Notes: generated from the letters alone by a model not told the origin. A DNA stretch of 64,000 nucleotides from Sanderia malayensis (GCA_013076295.1 RQOL01000828.1:620001-684000), one strand, 5' to 3'. Positions 22,371 to 34,164 are shown, counted from the first letter of the stretch. Program-made: numbers and translations.

Positions 22371-22957
22371 TTTTTCATTCAACCTCTTTGTTGCTCGAAT
22401 ATAGTTAAATAATATTTAGAATCTCGAAGTTAAGGATATTCCTCTGAAGAAAAATTGATGTGTACAATTCCATTCCTTCGTGTGCGTATATTTTAATAAC
22501 AAAATATTAACCAACAGTATTTTTCGAAATACTCCAGCGAAATATTGAAAGCGAGAATGTATCCATTTTGGTTCCAAGTATTGAACATATTAAGAAATGC
22601 AGCTAATTCTTAACTGATTAAAAGCAGATCAAGATATCACAAAAAGTACTCAAACGCAACTATATCATCATCAGTATTCAAACATGACAATTTCAAACTA
22701 TTTACTTTATTTACGAACCAATTACTTTACGAGCTGTTCTTGTATAATTTAATTTTTTGGTTGCTTTTGTGGCCTGCTTTGAGCTGAACTCCATGCCTCA
22801 CTATTCTGCCTTCCAATAATAAGGATGATGTCGAAGAAGGCACTATTTTTTATACAATAAAACTGATCTTTTTTGTCACATAGAGACTGCTCCATTCTAA
22901 GGGGTATTTTGAGCTTTGCAATTTTGTCATCCACAGGCCAATCATAGCGTTGCTTAT
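22371..22957. other. 3' flank of TUBD1
   Basis: AT-rich sequence after the stop codon. No clear gene. It probably includes the TUBD1 3' UTR. Confidence 0.4.
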
Positions 22958-24181
22958 TGTTATATTCTTGAGGGTCAACAGTATATATACCAGATATGTG
23001 ACAGATTTAGTCGAAAAAGCGCATGTTTTTATCCAGAACCAAACTAAAACTGAATCAATCCCATAAACCTCTGTAATAACATAATCTTTCGCAGCTTCTA
23101 AACAAACAATGAATAAGATATAAAGTCTAGTTATCACATTACTCCCCCTTTAAAAAAACAAAGTTCTGTTGAGTGAGTTTGTCTATACCGAGTCTGATGT
23201 ACCTTTCCGCTCTGTCACAATGTACGGTGTTTAACTGAATCTCGTTGTCAACTTATTCTTCTTCATCTGCTTGACTAGAACTGAACTACCGATATTTATT
23301 GAACTCTCTTTCGAGTGTGTTCTTCTATTCGCATAGTTTTCTGATATGCCTCACCGGCTTCTTTGCGTTTGTTGGGAACATGCTTTTTCCCGAGAGAAGG
23401 AAGTTTACCGCGTACGGATCTATTCAATAACAGTTTGCTTGTTGCTACTTTTGTAGTACTGTGCGGCGTTGTGTAGTATTGAAACAGAAAGATAAAGCTC
23501 TTGCTTCCATACTTGGCTGGTTGAATCATTCTACCTCCCTGTTTGTCTGCGGCCAGAACGGTGTAGATGGTTCATACTTCATACCGAGAGTTGAAAGGTA
23601 TCTGTGAAAATTAGTTCCCAAAAATGGCGGCCCATTGTCTATTTTTATTGTTCCCGGCAGTCCGTGTACTGAAAAGATTTTGTCCAATTTCGGAATTATG
23701 ACGGACCCTTTGGCGCTTTGTACAATCTTGACTTTGGGAAATCAAGAATAGCGGTCGATCACGACAAGCAGGTAGTCTCCTGACGGCAACCGTCTATAGA
23801 AATCAATGTGAAGTTTCTTCCAGGGTCCTTAAGGGCATGTCCTGTAAACGTAATGGCTCCGGTAGTGATTGATTTCCGACTGTTTGGCATGCAATACACG
23901 ACTGAAGTGTCTTTTGCACAAGTTCATCAATACCGGGAAACCATATATTTTCTCTCGCAGTTGGGTTTTGTTCTTGGACAAGCCTTGCTGATTTTTGTGG
24001 GAAATGTCTACTGCTTGTTGCTGAAGCGACAAAGGTATAATAATTTGTGTGCCACTGTCAGCCCAAGCCGGTATGGCTTTACACAATCTGGATCCCACAT
24101 GCTTAAGCATATTGCTACTTGCAACCTTTTGTAATTTGGTGTCTATAATATTCCGTACTTGTGTGTAAAAATAGGAAATCA
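22958..24181 (-). mobile_element. Gypsy remnant A: 3' LTR plus degraded integrase
   Basis: A probable 3' LTR spans 22958-23138 (TGTTAT...ATCACA), followed in minus orientation by a purine-rich tract (AAAGGGGGAGTAA). Pol pieces on the minus strand: integrase C-terminal part with TTPHSTTK and NRSVRGKLP (23296-23529), core pieces 23560-23800 in shifted frames, and the zinc head region SLQQQAVDISHKNQQGL (23829-24182). Protease, RT and RNase H are absent, so this is a 5'-truncated, frameshifted relic. Confidence 0.65.
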
Positions 24182-25420
24182 TGATTTGAAAACCTCAAAG
24201 TTTTAGTCTTACGCCATGCTGTTTTCGTCCCAGATCAATCCACTACAAAACCACTTATCACTACGCAAGCGTTACATTAGAGTCCTGGAGTCCAGGTAAC
24301 TAAAGTTCTATGCTTAGACATTACGTCATCACTACACCACTCCCCTTAAAAACAAAACAAAACAACGAATAATATAAAAGGTATTTTAACGGATAATAGA
24401 TGAAGGTACGTTGAATCCATAGCGTTCTGGTTGTGCAATGCGTCTGCCTGGTCTTCTCGGCTGTGTATCATCATTTCCAACATTTCTATTCTCGACTATT
24501 CGTTCCGGCTGTACAATATCATCATCATCTCCATCATCACTATCACCATCAAATCCATTTGCAGCTGATCGAAACTTTTTAAAGAACGAGACATTTCGGG
24601 TTATAACGTGTCCATTTTCCATACATTTAGCTGTAACAGTGTTTATGAATCTTTTAATAACGAAATACGGCTTTTCAGACAAATTTGCACTGAGTTTATT
24701 TTGCTTTTGTTGGCGGACCAAGACATTTTCACCGACTTTAATATCACTGTTTTTAGCATTTCTCCTCTGATCACTATACTCCTTGCTATAAATCTGCTGC
24801 TGCTGTTGTTTCTCATTTCCTTTTGCTTCTTTGTGCCTATTTACAATGTTGTTTTTATGGAGTACAGGTAAAGCGTTCTACTGTACTGTTGCCCTGCGGC
24901 CATAATGGAGTAGAGAATGAAGCTTTTATCTCAAGAACATTGAGATATCTGCGATATTCGCCCCGGTCATTGTCCGATTTGACGACAGATGGTATTCCAT
25001 GTACTGCGAAAATCTTATCGAGTTTAGGTATGTCGGCTGATGCTTTGGTTGAGTGCGTTATTTCCACTTCGGGAAACCGAGAGTAACGATCGACAAGGCA
25101 AAGGACCGTAAAAATCAATGTTCAATTCATCCCAAGGACGAGTAGGCGTATTCGTCATTGTCATAGGTTCTGGTGCATTTTCTTTTCCGATTGCCTGACA
25201 AGTAATACATTTATCTATGATATCTTTGACCATATTGTCAATGTTAGGAAACCAGATTTTCTCACGAATAAGTGCTTTTGTTTTTGTTAAGCCTTGATGA
25301 GATTCATGAGCAAGTTTAACAGCTCTCTGCTGAAGTGAAGATGGAATTACGATTCGAGTTCCTCTTAAATGACTCCAGTAGAGGTGACGGCTAGCCCGTG
25401 CGCACACTCAAAAGTCTCCT
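24182..25420 (-). mobile_element. Gypsy remnant B: integrase end, truncated
   Basis: Same Gypsy lineage as remnant A. Minus-strand pieces: Pol C-terminus with VRQQKQNKLS (24386-24721), integrase core with VDRYSRFPEVE (24855-25118), and the zinc head with IDKCITCQAIGKE and LNIDFYGPL (25024-25407). A polypurine tract (+ strand CCACTCCCCTTAA, from 24337) and a likely short 3' LTR (24182-24336) lie to the left. Frames are broken in several places and the 5' half is missing. Confidence 0.6.
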
Positions 25421-25621
25421 GACCAGAACTGTAGAGTCTGCGAACTACTCAAAAAGCGTGTTCTGTCTCGTAATCATGTTGAACGTATTAGCTTTGTTCA
25501 TTTGTTCTCGTTTGTTATTACAACAATGGTTAGCCAACATTCTGGCTAACTGCTAAGCTTCTTGATTGGTCAACACGTGTCTTTTTGTGTTGCACTTGCC
25601 GCGCGAACAAATTCTCCCTTC

Positions 25622-25848
25622 TGTCACGATCTGACTATCTATCTGAGTTCTTTAAAGGAAATCCACAAGAGATACTACAAACTTTCATACGAGTGCATAT
25701 ATATCTTTTCTTTTTTTGAATCACAAAAATCTACTTCTTACTTCAACCTTCTCGTCTTACACACTGGCTTCCGTTTTTCTTCAGTCACGATCAAGAAAAC
25801 TTTACAAAACCACAAAACCGCGACACGATATGCTACAAATACGTCACA
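25622..25848 (-). repeat. 3' LTR of Gypsy C
   Basis: 227 bp, TGTCACGATC...ACGTCACA; one visible difference (T for C) from the 5' LTR. Confidence 0.93.
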
Positions 25849-26073
25849 CCTCCCCCCTTAGATTGGATTTCTCGCTCGCAAGAAATACTATCTAAAAGTT
25901 CCGAGTATTACACTAAGTCCGCCGATAAGATGTCTTCTCAAATCGACTACAATTTTCGAGAAATCTTATTTCTTCAACCCAGGCCTCTCTTCTAAGAGCC
26001 TTCTCTAAGGATTACAAAATCTGTAAGAGCTACGAACAGACAGCTATTAAGACCAATGTATGTGGTACACGAA

Positions 26074-29000
26074 TTACTTAGTCTCTAAGCGACCCTTATC
26101 GTTTCTTGACCTCATCTTATCCATTATTTCTACTACCTCTTCGCATATTTTCTCTGGATTGTCCGCTTTATCTGGCTTTAGCCGATTGACGTGTACTACT
26201 GGGTGCCTACGAGAGTTGCCCATCTGCAACTTAACATTTTCTTTCGAAATAATTTTTTCGATGATGTAGGGCCCTTCCCAATGATTTCTGTCTAGCCCTG
26301 TTTTCTTTTCTCCTGCTTTAAGATAAACTGAGTCTCCCGCTTTGAATTCGCATTCTTCAGCTGTGTGTTTCTTGTCGTAAATCGCTTTATGCCGGTCTCT
26401 CTCTGTCTGATTCAGTTCGCGAACGAACTAGTTCGTAAGCTTGTCTTAGGTTATTCTGCCTTTCTGTAACAAAATCGTCGGTGTATAATCGTACAGGTGC
26501 CTGAAATTGCACGCTTGGGGGCACCTTGAACTGTCTCCCAAACATAAGGAACACGGGAGTCTCTTTTGTAACTGTGTGTGGTATCGTACGATAGGCAGTC
26601 ACCATATCGGGTAGAAATACGTCCCAATTTGTTTTCCCCTTATCGATTACAAGAGATAAAGCAGTTTTTAGCGTTGAATGGAATCTTTCACATAAACCGT
26701 TCGCTTGTGGATGATACGATGTTGTTGCAGAATGATTTATTCCTATGGTTCTACAAGCTCTCTTTGCTGAATCAGATAAAAATGCTGCTCCACGATCGGA
26801 TAAAATCGTCTTGGGATATCCAAAATCATTTGCAAATGATTGAATACATTCGACGACTTTATGCTCGTTTGCCTCTTCCAGTGCATAGGCAGCTGGAAAT
26901 CTGGTGAAGTGATCCTGCATCGTGAGAACGTACCTGTTGCCTTTCGTAGTCACTGGTAGCGGCCCGACGAAATCGATACCTACTATTTCTAACGGTGCCT
27001 GGACTTTTATTGGATTGAGTGGTACCGTCTGCGGTCTCTTTGGGGATTTCCTTGCCGCACAGCTTTTACAATTTTTGCAATGTCGCGCAACATCTTTCTT
27101 CATGGAAACCCAAAAATAATTGTCCCTTAACCGTGAAAAGGTTCTCATGAACCCTGGGTGTCCAAGCTTGTCGTGGCCATATACAAGTAGCTTTCCGATT
27201 TCCTTCTTGGCTACTACTAATTGCTTCCTCGGCCTTGTCGACCTTTGGAGACCATAGATGATATAGAACATCTTCTTCTAAAATATACTGACTTGAGAAA
27301 TTTCTTATTCTGTCGTTACTCCTTTCTTCGCTTGGGAGTATTCCGTGTGACAGAAAATCCTTCAGTTCCTTAACATCGCTGTCTTCATCCTGTGAGTGAC
27401 TGATATCGATTGCTTCTAACGCTGCGACGAGGAATTTGCTTTCACAGCCTTCCTGTTCCTGCAAATCGGACGTAATTGGGCATCTTGACAACGCATCAGC
27501 GTTCCCATTTGTTGTGCCTGCCCTGTGCTTTACGATGAAAGAATAACCTTGTATTTCGCACATCCATCTTTGGATCATTTGATTTTTCGGTTGCATTTTG
27601 CATAGCCATTTAAAAGGGCAATGATCAGTTACCACAGTAAAACTAGGTTGTCCATATAGGTAGTGATGAAAGTATCTGATGGCCCAAACCACCGCCAAAC
27701 ATTCCTTTTGGATCGTTGCGTAATTTTGTTCGCTAGACTTCAATTGCCTACTGGCGTACGCTATCGCAACCTCCTTCCCATTTTGAATTTGAGCTAATAC
27801 CGCTCCCAGACCGCTATTGCTTGCATCAGTTTGTAGTATAAAAGGCTGTTTAAAGTCTGGGCAACACAATACAGGTGCATTCATCAACCTCCGTTTCAAC
27901 TCATTGAAAGATTCCTGTGCCTCATCTGTCCATCGAAAAACCGCTGGCACCTTCGTTTTTGTGAGGTTTGTGAGTGGTCTTGCGACACTTGCAAAGTTTG
28001 GGATAAACTTTCTATAATACGAAGCTAAGCCCAGAAAAGCGCGGACATCCGTTCGATTTCCTGGTACTGGGAAATCTTGTACATCAACCATTTTTGCGGG
28101 ATCAGGCGATACTCCCGCGGCATTAATTACGTGTCCTAAGTACTTCACCTCCGGCTTTGCCCATTGGCACTTGCTTAGCTTTATTGAGAGACCAGCGTCT
28201 TTTAAGCGACTCAAAACTGTCTCAAGCCTGTCCTGGTGTTCTGCGAAGGACTTCCCAAATACGATGATATCGTCGAGGTAAACTAAACACTGGCTCCAGT
28301 GAAGCCCTGTCAAAACGAAATTCATCAGCCGCTGAAATGTGGACGCTGCGTTTGATAGACCGAAGGGTATTACATTGAATTCGTAATGGCCCTTTGCCGT
28401 AGAGAATGCAGTTATTTCTTTGGAGCTTTCCTCCAATGGCACCTGCCAATAACCGCTCTGTAAATCCAGCGTAGAAAAATAATTTGCGCCCCCTAAGGCA
28501 TCTAAAGTTTCGTCGATACGAGGAAGAGGGTATGCGTCCTTTTTGGTGACCGAATTAACCTTCCTATAGTCAACACAAAAACGGGTCGAACCATCGTGTT
28601 TTTCAACCAAGACGATAGGAGACGACCAAGGACTGATTGACGGCCTGATGACTTCTTGTACAAGCATTTTCTCTACCTCCTGATCTATTATTTCCCTTTT
28701 GGTTATTGGTACTCGGTAGGGGCACTGTTTAATGGGTCTTGCGTCCCCCACATTTATAGAATGCTCCACTGTATCAACACTACCCATTTTAGCCGGTGCA
28801 ACAATATTCATTTGATTAAGCAAGTTCAAAAGTTGGTCTTTTTCTGCGGATGTTAAATGTTTTATGTCAATATCCTGTTCCGTGAGTACCAAGCCTATCG
28901 CCGATTCTACTGAATTCACCATGTTCCCAACCGTATCCCTCGTTACTTTTTCATGAAAAAGTTTAACGTCCGCTATTGGGGAACCTTTTGCAAGAAAAAC

Positions 29001-29705
29001 AGCTTGTTCTGTTATGTTCGAAATTTGTACCGTTATTTTTCCATTACTCGGCCGTACCTTTGTTAAGATTCGTGCAACAAACAATGAATTATCGTTCAAA
29101 AAACCTCCTTCTATCAACAGATCGCCAGTTTTTATTGGTGCTTCACATTTAGTTTGAATGGCGCATGTTGACCTCGGTTTCATGTGGAGGCTATCCACTA
29201 GACGAACAGTTTTTCGAGAAGTTGGTTTCGCAAATTTGACGGTTAATTCTTGAATCTTCAAACAGAGATTACCGAAGTCGACGACAGCTTGATTTTCTGT
29301 TAAAAAGTCTTTGCCCAACAAAAATTCGTAATTAAACCCTTCAACAACAACAACGGTATGTTTAAAAACGCGACTGTTCAACTCAATAGTACATTCTGTA
29401 GTTCCCAAAACGTGCAACGATGATCCATTTGCAGCAAACATTGAAATATTTGTCTTATTCAACTCTGGCGTGTTGCTCATTTTTTCGAACATATTTGTAG
29501 ACATTATGGAAATATCTGCTCCTGTGTCAATTAACAACATCGCTTCAACACCGTTAAGAAGTCCTTGAACGTAACCGTGCTCTTTCACAGCTTTTTTATC
29601 AAAGTTTATATTAAAAATGTTTATGTTCTCTAGTAGCGAATCGCGATTGTTTCCCTCGATATTTCCTTCCTTTGATTTCGCTGCGAAATCCTCATCTCCC
29701 TCTAG
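26074..29705 (-). CDS. Gypsy C Pol, reached through a UGA; two frameshifts
   Basis: The frame is open directly from the gag UGA. Domains by position: aspartic protease LLIDTGADISIMS near 29530; reverse transcriptase with FCVDYRKVN and YLDD near 28275; RNase H with QTDASNSGLG near 27825; zinc integrase head near 27150-27050; integrase core with IDFVGPL, LSDRGAAF and GLCERF near 26970-26690. A C-terminal tail with HWEGPYIIEKI and VVHVNRLKPDK runs to a TAA at 26074. Two breaks occur. One lies between RNase H and integrase (about 27200-27250), where the ORF ending at 27066 and the one starting at 27271 overlap. The other lies at a CT-repeat near 26390-26402. With nearly identical LTRs these breaks are either very recent or sequence errors. 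Confidence 0.9.
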
Positions 29706-29708
29706 TCA
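29674..29708 (-). promoter_or_regulatory. Stop-codon readthrough signal between gag and pol
   Basis: Gag ends GAC-TGA-CTA-GAG on the minus strand. The UGA is at 29708-29706 and the next codons continue open in the same frame into Pol. UGA followed by CUAG is a known leaky context. Fifteen nt after the UGA lies a perfect 7-bp hairpin, GATTTCG-CAG-CGAAATC (29690-29674), the kind of structure that stimulates readthrough. Confidence 0.8.
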
Positions 29709-30761
29709 GTCCTGTTGATTTGTTCGCCCCTCTACGTCCCCTGGATCTTGGTGTACATTCTGTGGGGCCCTGGGACATCTATTTCGGAAATGGCCTTTTT
29801 CACCACAGTTCCAGCATTCCACATCCCAGCGCGGTTTCCTGTAACTTGGGTTTTCATTGCGTCTTGCAAAGGGACCTGGCCTACTTTGAAAATTCTGGAG
29901 TTGCATTTCAAAAAGTGTTTCTTGATTTTTCATAATTGCTTGCATGTTTTTCAAAAGTGCTTGCATTTGACTTTCAATACCGGAATCTGTTTGGTTTACT
30001 TCTACTTTTGGCTGTGTTTGAAAATCAGATTCGGCTGCTCTGATGTCGAACTTATTGCTCTTTGATTGCAAATAGAGCTCACGCGTGCGTGCTTTTTGAT
30101 ACGCTTCGTCCAAAACATCGATTTCTTCTCCCCAAAATATCTTTTTAATAGTTGGCTTCAGCCCCTTTACGAAATACTCGAGGCACTTTTTGTTTCTGAA
30201 TTCTACAGATTTATTACACCAGGCTCGGTGAACGAGTTTACAGATATCATCATAAAATTCTGCTACGCCCTCGTTTTGTCGCTGGTATCGGTCGCCTATC
30301 AAATGCTTTGCCTGAGATCTTTGTGATGGGGAATTGAAATGTTTTTCTAACTCCTGTTTCAGCAATGCAGGATTTTGGAGAATACTCTCTGGCAAGTTTC
30401 TAAAAAACTGGTTTGCCCTTCCCTCTAAATACAAAGGTATCATTACCTTTTCTTCTTCTGTCTTCCATGCGTTGGCTCGTACCGCGCGATTCCAGTTGGC
30501 CAGCCATTCTGTGACATCTTCTTTATCTTCTCCGTGGAACCGCTTTATGTCAATTACTGATCTTCTGGGCTTTATACGTCCTGCATCCCTTGCTCTAATT
30601 TCGGGTAAACTTCGCATTTGCCGTTCTCTGGGGTTATTCTCCATTTGTTCTACTCCTGTCTGGTACCGAAAAAGATGTTGTAGCATTTCGTTCGGGTCTT
30701 CTGCTGTTGTGGCCAAATCAAAATTGTGCGTCTGTCTGCCTTCCTCCATCTCTCTTTCCAT
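29706..30761 (-). CDS. Gypsy C Gag
   Basis: 351-aa Gag. The central part carries a retrotransposon Gag region (IKRFHGEDKEDVTEWLANW, then FRNLPESIL) and the C-terminus one CCHC knuckle, CWNCGEKGHFRNRC, for RNA binding. It assembles the virus-like particle in the cytoplasm. It ends at a UGA that is probably read through at low rate to make Gag-Pol, because pol has no frame change and follows directly. The start used is the first ATG after the 5' LTR leader. Confidence 0.92.
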   Translation of the reverse strand: MEREMEEGRQTHNFDLATTAEDPNEMLQHLFRYQTGVEQMENNPRERQMRSLPEIRARDAGRIKPRRSVIDIKRFHGEDKEDVTEWLANWNRAVRANAWKTEEEKVMIPLYLEGRANQFFRNLPESILQNPALLKQELEKHFNSPSQRSQAKHLIGDRYQRQNEGVAEFYDDICKLVHRAWCNKSVEFRNKKCLEYFVKGLKPTIKKIFWGEEIDVLDEAYQKARTRELYLQSKSNKFDIRAAESDFQTQPKVEVNQTDSGIESQMQALLKNMQAIMKNQETLFEMQLQNFQSRPGPFARRNENPSYRKPRWDVECWNCGEKGHFRNRCPRAPQNVHQDPGDVEGRTNQQD

Positions 30762-30804
30762 TATCGATTACAATTTCCTTTTTCGACCCACACTGGCCAT
30801 CAAA

Positions 30805-31031
30805 TGTCACGATCTGACTATCTATCTGAGTTCTTTAAAGGAAATCCACAAGAGATACTACAAACTTTCATACGAGTGCATATATATCTTTTCTTTTTTT
30901 GAATCACAAAAATCTACTTCTTACTTCAACCTTCTCGTCTTACACACTGGCTTCCGTTTTTCTTCAGTCACGATCAAGAAAACCTTACAAAACCACAAAA
31001 CCGCGACACGATATGCTACAAATACGTCACA
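30805..31031 (-). repeat. 5' LTR of Gypsy C
   Basis: 227-bp LTR, TG..CA ends; right flank is the CTTC duplication at 31032-31035. Confidence 0.93.
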
Positions 31032-31075
31032 CTTCACCCCTTTACCCTCGACCTCGAAGTTCATCATCTTTCAAG

Positions 31076-31345
31076 ATGGCGACTGTTGTCAGAGCTGCGA
31101 AAGAGTTGAAATGGGACGAAAACAAGTTTACCGAAGCACTGGAGCTCATCAAAATCAGTTTTGAAATTCCAGAATTTCTCGATGGTCAAATAAGAGCGCT
31201 CCGAAGCTTCTTCAAAGGAAAAAACCTCTATTTCTGTGAACCCACAGTTTTTGGAAAATCCTTAATATATCAGTCAATTCCGATCGTTGCAGACTTTGTT
31301 TGGCGAGGCGTGCTTGTCATATTTTTGACGACTAAACTTGTTTAA
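31076..31345 (+). pseudogene. First exon of a RecQ-like helicase, degenerate
   Basis: The 89-aa frame has an N-terminal block KWDENKFTEALELIKISFEI followed by FFKGKNLYFCEPTVFGKSL and YQSIPIVADFV. This matches the helicase Q-like region and motif I of the multi-copy RecQ-like DNA helicases of invertebrates. Motif I should read PTG-x-GKS; here a V replaces the glycine, which should spoil ATP binding. After IPIVADFVW the frame diverges and stops. Gypsy C lies 41 bp upstream of the ATG, and an inverted CCAAT box (GATTGGTCAA near 25564) on the far side of Gypsy C may be the displaced promoter. Probably a dead copy. Confidence 0.6.
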
Positions 31346-31845
31346 AGAAAACTAGGACTACCCGTGCTTTGCTGTGGAGTTATTGCTAAATTTGTAGTGG
31401 CACCTGCCTTGTCCTCGTCTGGTAGGCCTAGGCCTACATCACTGGCAATAACTGAGGTTGACCACCCATCACCATGAGTACTATCCACTTCTTGGTGAAC
31501 GTTCTTATCAACCTTATTTTGGCCATCTTGTCCAGAAATAGAAACAGGAACAAAAAGAGCACGTTTCAAAGATTTATTATCTGTTGTTACTGCAGCAAGA
31601 GCTGTCTTATACTTTACAACAATATCGTTTTCGAGTTCTTTCACCTTCAATCGGGCAGCATCGATACGTTTGAGAAAACGCAAACAACAGCGACATATAT
31701 AATCTGAAGTTTTTCTAACCAGGATAGGAAGTGACTCCAAAGCTTCTTTTATCTTAAAACTGCCTTTTTCTTCAACAAGATTGAAATCCCATCGTTTCGA
31801 CATCGAAAGATTGGTAAAGCAGAGAATGCAAGCATGGCACGTTGC
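31342..31845 (-). pseudogene. Fragment of a cysteine-rich protein gene
   Basis: The minus-strand frame has CHACILCFTNLSMSKRW near its start and YICRCCLRFLKRIDAARLK about 40 residues later, then a charged helical stretch (KVKELENDIVVKYKTA) and a Ser/Thr-rich tail. The paired cysteines suggest a small zinc-binding module; I do not recognise the family with certainty. Upstream it is fused directly to truncated Gypsy RNase H, and its C-terminus meets the end of the RecQ-like exon on the opposite strand. A gene or retrocopy fragment caught between elements is the likely explanation. Confidence 0.35.
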
Positions 31846-31849
31846 TGTT

Positions 31850-33659
31850 TCCATACAAGTAGATGTGAAAGTGTTCGACTGCCCAGACGATGGCGAGTGC
31901 CTCTTTCTCCGTCGGAGAGTAACGAGTTTCAACGTTTGTTATTAACGAGTTACGTTTGTTATGTGGTATTGTCTGTTTCTTGCGATAAAATTGCAGTGAT
32001 TCCCACCGGGCTTGCATCGACGGTGACAAAAGTATCTTTTCGTGTATCGAAATACGCCATACATGGAGCAGATGTTAATGCCTTGATGACTTTGGCATGT
32101 ACATCTTGATGCGAAGAAGTCCACTCAAACGGTACATTTTTCTTTGTAAGGTCGCGTAATGGGGCAGTAATTGTAACAAAGTCCGGTATATAGCGACTGC
32201 TGTATGTGGCCGTGCCAAGAAAACTGCGTACTTCTTCAGCATTAGATGGCGTGGATGCTTGCTGCAGATCCTTGATGCGTTTCGGGTCAAGACAAATGCA
32301 ATCGGCTGAGAAAACTTGACCGAACAATTCCAGTGTTTCGCTGAGGAACTGGCATTTAGAGTGGTTGAGTGTGAAACCACGTTGTGAGAGACGATATAGA
32401 CAGTTGCGTAAGTTTTTGTCATGTTCATCTCGTGTTTGCGCAAAAATTATGATGTCATCGGCAATGTTTTTGACTCCCTTCAGTCCCTGTAGTTGACGTT
32501 GCAGTGCATTTTGAGAAATAATCCAAGGTGTGTGCTAAACGTGGTGATATAACGACTTTCTGGTGCCAAAGGAAGCTGGTGGTATGCCTGAGAAAGATCT
32601 AGTTTTGAGAAAAACTTGGCTCCGTTTAGCTCAAAACATACTTCATCAACTGTAGGTATTGGATATCGAATTCTTTTTATAGCTTCGTTAGCAAGGCGCA
32701 TATCTACACAAATGCGTACATTGTTATCTTTCTTCGGGACCACCACAATGGATGAAACCCAGGGGGTCGGCTCATCATCGGGTACTGGTTCGATTATATC
32801 AGCTTTTTTTAATTCTTTTAGTGCTTTTGCGACTTTCTCGCGCACATGGTATGGTATACGGCGAGCAGGTTGCGCTTTCGGAATAGCTTCTTTATTGATA
32901 TTTAGTTTAACTGTCTGTTTGGCTAATTTTCCAAGTCCCTTAAAAACAGCTGCGTTTTCCTCGAGAATGCGTTGAAGCTGAGGATCTTCTTTATTGGAAG
33001 TGATTTTATTCAAGTGCAGGCTGATTAATTCTAACTCACGAGCTGTTGACAGAGAGAGCAAATTTCCACTGTTTGCATTCTTCACCACATAGAAGGGTAG
33101 CTATGGTCATTTTCTTACTTGTCTCAACAATTGAATTGAATTTTCCTTGAAATTCAATAGATGTGGAAGAATTATAGGGAAAAGCTTTTAGGTTTGTTTG
33201 TTGCAGCTTCACGTTTTTTAATTGTTGAAAAGTATTTGCATCAATTACATTTATGCTGGCACCAGTGTCTGGTAATGTGCGAAAGGAATGTCCACGGACT
33301 GTGACCTTGACCTTTGGGCTGGCAGATTTGTTTGAAATTGAATACAAGTAATCATCAGAAGATGAATCACTGTCTGATAAAACATCATGTTCAAGAGGCT
33401 GTATGGATTTTCTAGACTTGCTAAAAGATTTACTTTGTTTCTTTGCGACTGAACTTTGTTGAAATTTTGGCTTCGTTTTACTGCGACATGATGAAAAATG
33501 ATTTTTCTTACCACAGTTATGACATATTTTGTCTCGTGCAGGACAACTTCCTGTGTGGGTGAAGGACCCTCCACAGTTCTTACAGGTTTTGTTTTTAACT
33601 TGTTGATTTACTGTTTCACGATGAAAATGAAACGATGAATATAAGTTCTTAGATTTCAT
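31850..33659 (-). mobile_element. Degenerate Gypsy D (protease, RT, RNase H pieces)
   Basis: Minus-strand pieces in order: CCHC-type KTCKNCGGSFTHTGSCPARDK region and protease LPDTGASINVID (33659-33036); reverse transcriptase start with VVPKKDNNVRICVDMRLAN and FSKLDLSQAYHQ (33088-32480); RT thumb with VRSFLGTATYSSRYIPDF (32327-31959); RNase H ending VEHFHIYLYG near 31855. Several frameshifts join these. Integrase and LTRs are not found. It is related to but distinct from the fragment at 58612-59697. Confidence 0.75.
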
Positions 33660-33936
33660 AACGATGGAATCTAAGAACTAGTAAAAAACTAAAAGGTCAC
33701 GAGTTTGGGAAAAATCCCATCAAATGTGAAATCGGAATCGGAAATCAAACTGAATGAAGAAATGAAGGTAACATGTGTCGCACGGAGAGTAATTTCCTTA
33801 GAGACGACTTATTTTTGAAGAGTGTTGCGTTTTTAGAATTGCGAACCAAAATAATATAATACACTGTCACGTAGTCTTTCCTGTTATTCTTTTTGATTGG
33901 GTCAATCCTCTGTCTTTTCAACACTGACAATCCTTG

Positions 33937-34164
33937 TCAATAATAAAGCCAACAGATATGGCCTACATTCCAACATTCGTTGTCAGTGAGTTGAGAGGTT
34001 GCACATATTGTTCTGAGAATGTCATGCATATTATTTTTGCTTATTTTATCCAAAAATATATCTTGGGGTTGTAACTCAAAGCACAATTTTACAAAAGACA
34101 ACGCTTCGGAAAATTTTTCTTCATTCCAAGGAACAGCTTTCCCTTTCGCAGCTATGATCGCCAT
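33937..34164 (-). pseudogene. Second RecQ-like first-exon start
   Basis: 75-aa frame starting MAIIAAKGKAVPWNEEKFSEA and then FVKLCFEL. It shares the W-x-E-x-KF-x-EAL-x-x-x-K-x-x-FE pattern with the plus-strand exon at 31076. The rest does not continue into motif I, so it is truncated or shifted. Upstream (34258-34310) are two CCAAT-type boxes in opposite orientations, suggesting an old promoter. Family assignment rests on the short N-terminal pattern only. Confidence 0.35.

Larger units (their letters stand above)
25622..31031 (-). mobile_element. Gypsy element C, full length, very recent insertion
   Basis: Two 227-bp LTRs (25622-25848, 30805-31031) differ at one base that I can see. They are flanked by the 4-bp duplication CTTC (25618-25621 and 31032-31035). 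Order on the minus strand is LTR-gag-UGA-pol-PPT-LTR. The polypurine tract is AAGGGGGGAGG (+ strand 25849-25859). A TGG-starting primer site candidate (TGGCCAGTGTGGGTCG, 5 nt after the 5' LTR) is present; I cannot assign its tRNA. It is inserted about 40 bp upstream of the RecQ-like ATG at 31076. Confidence 0.93.

Noticed and set aside
30334..31164. 276-aa plus-strand ORF
   Set aside because: It lies antisense to Gypsy C gag and runs through the LTR; it is a shadow frame.
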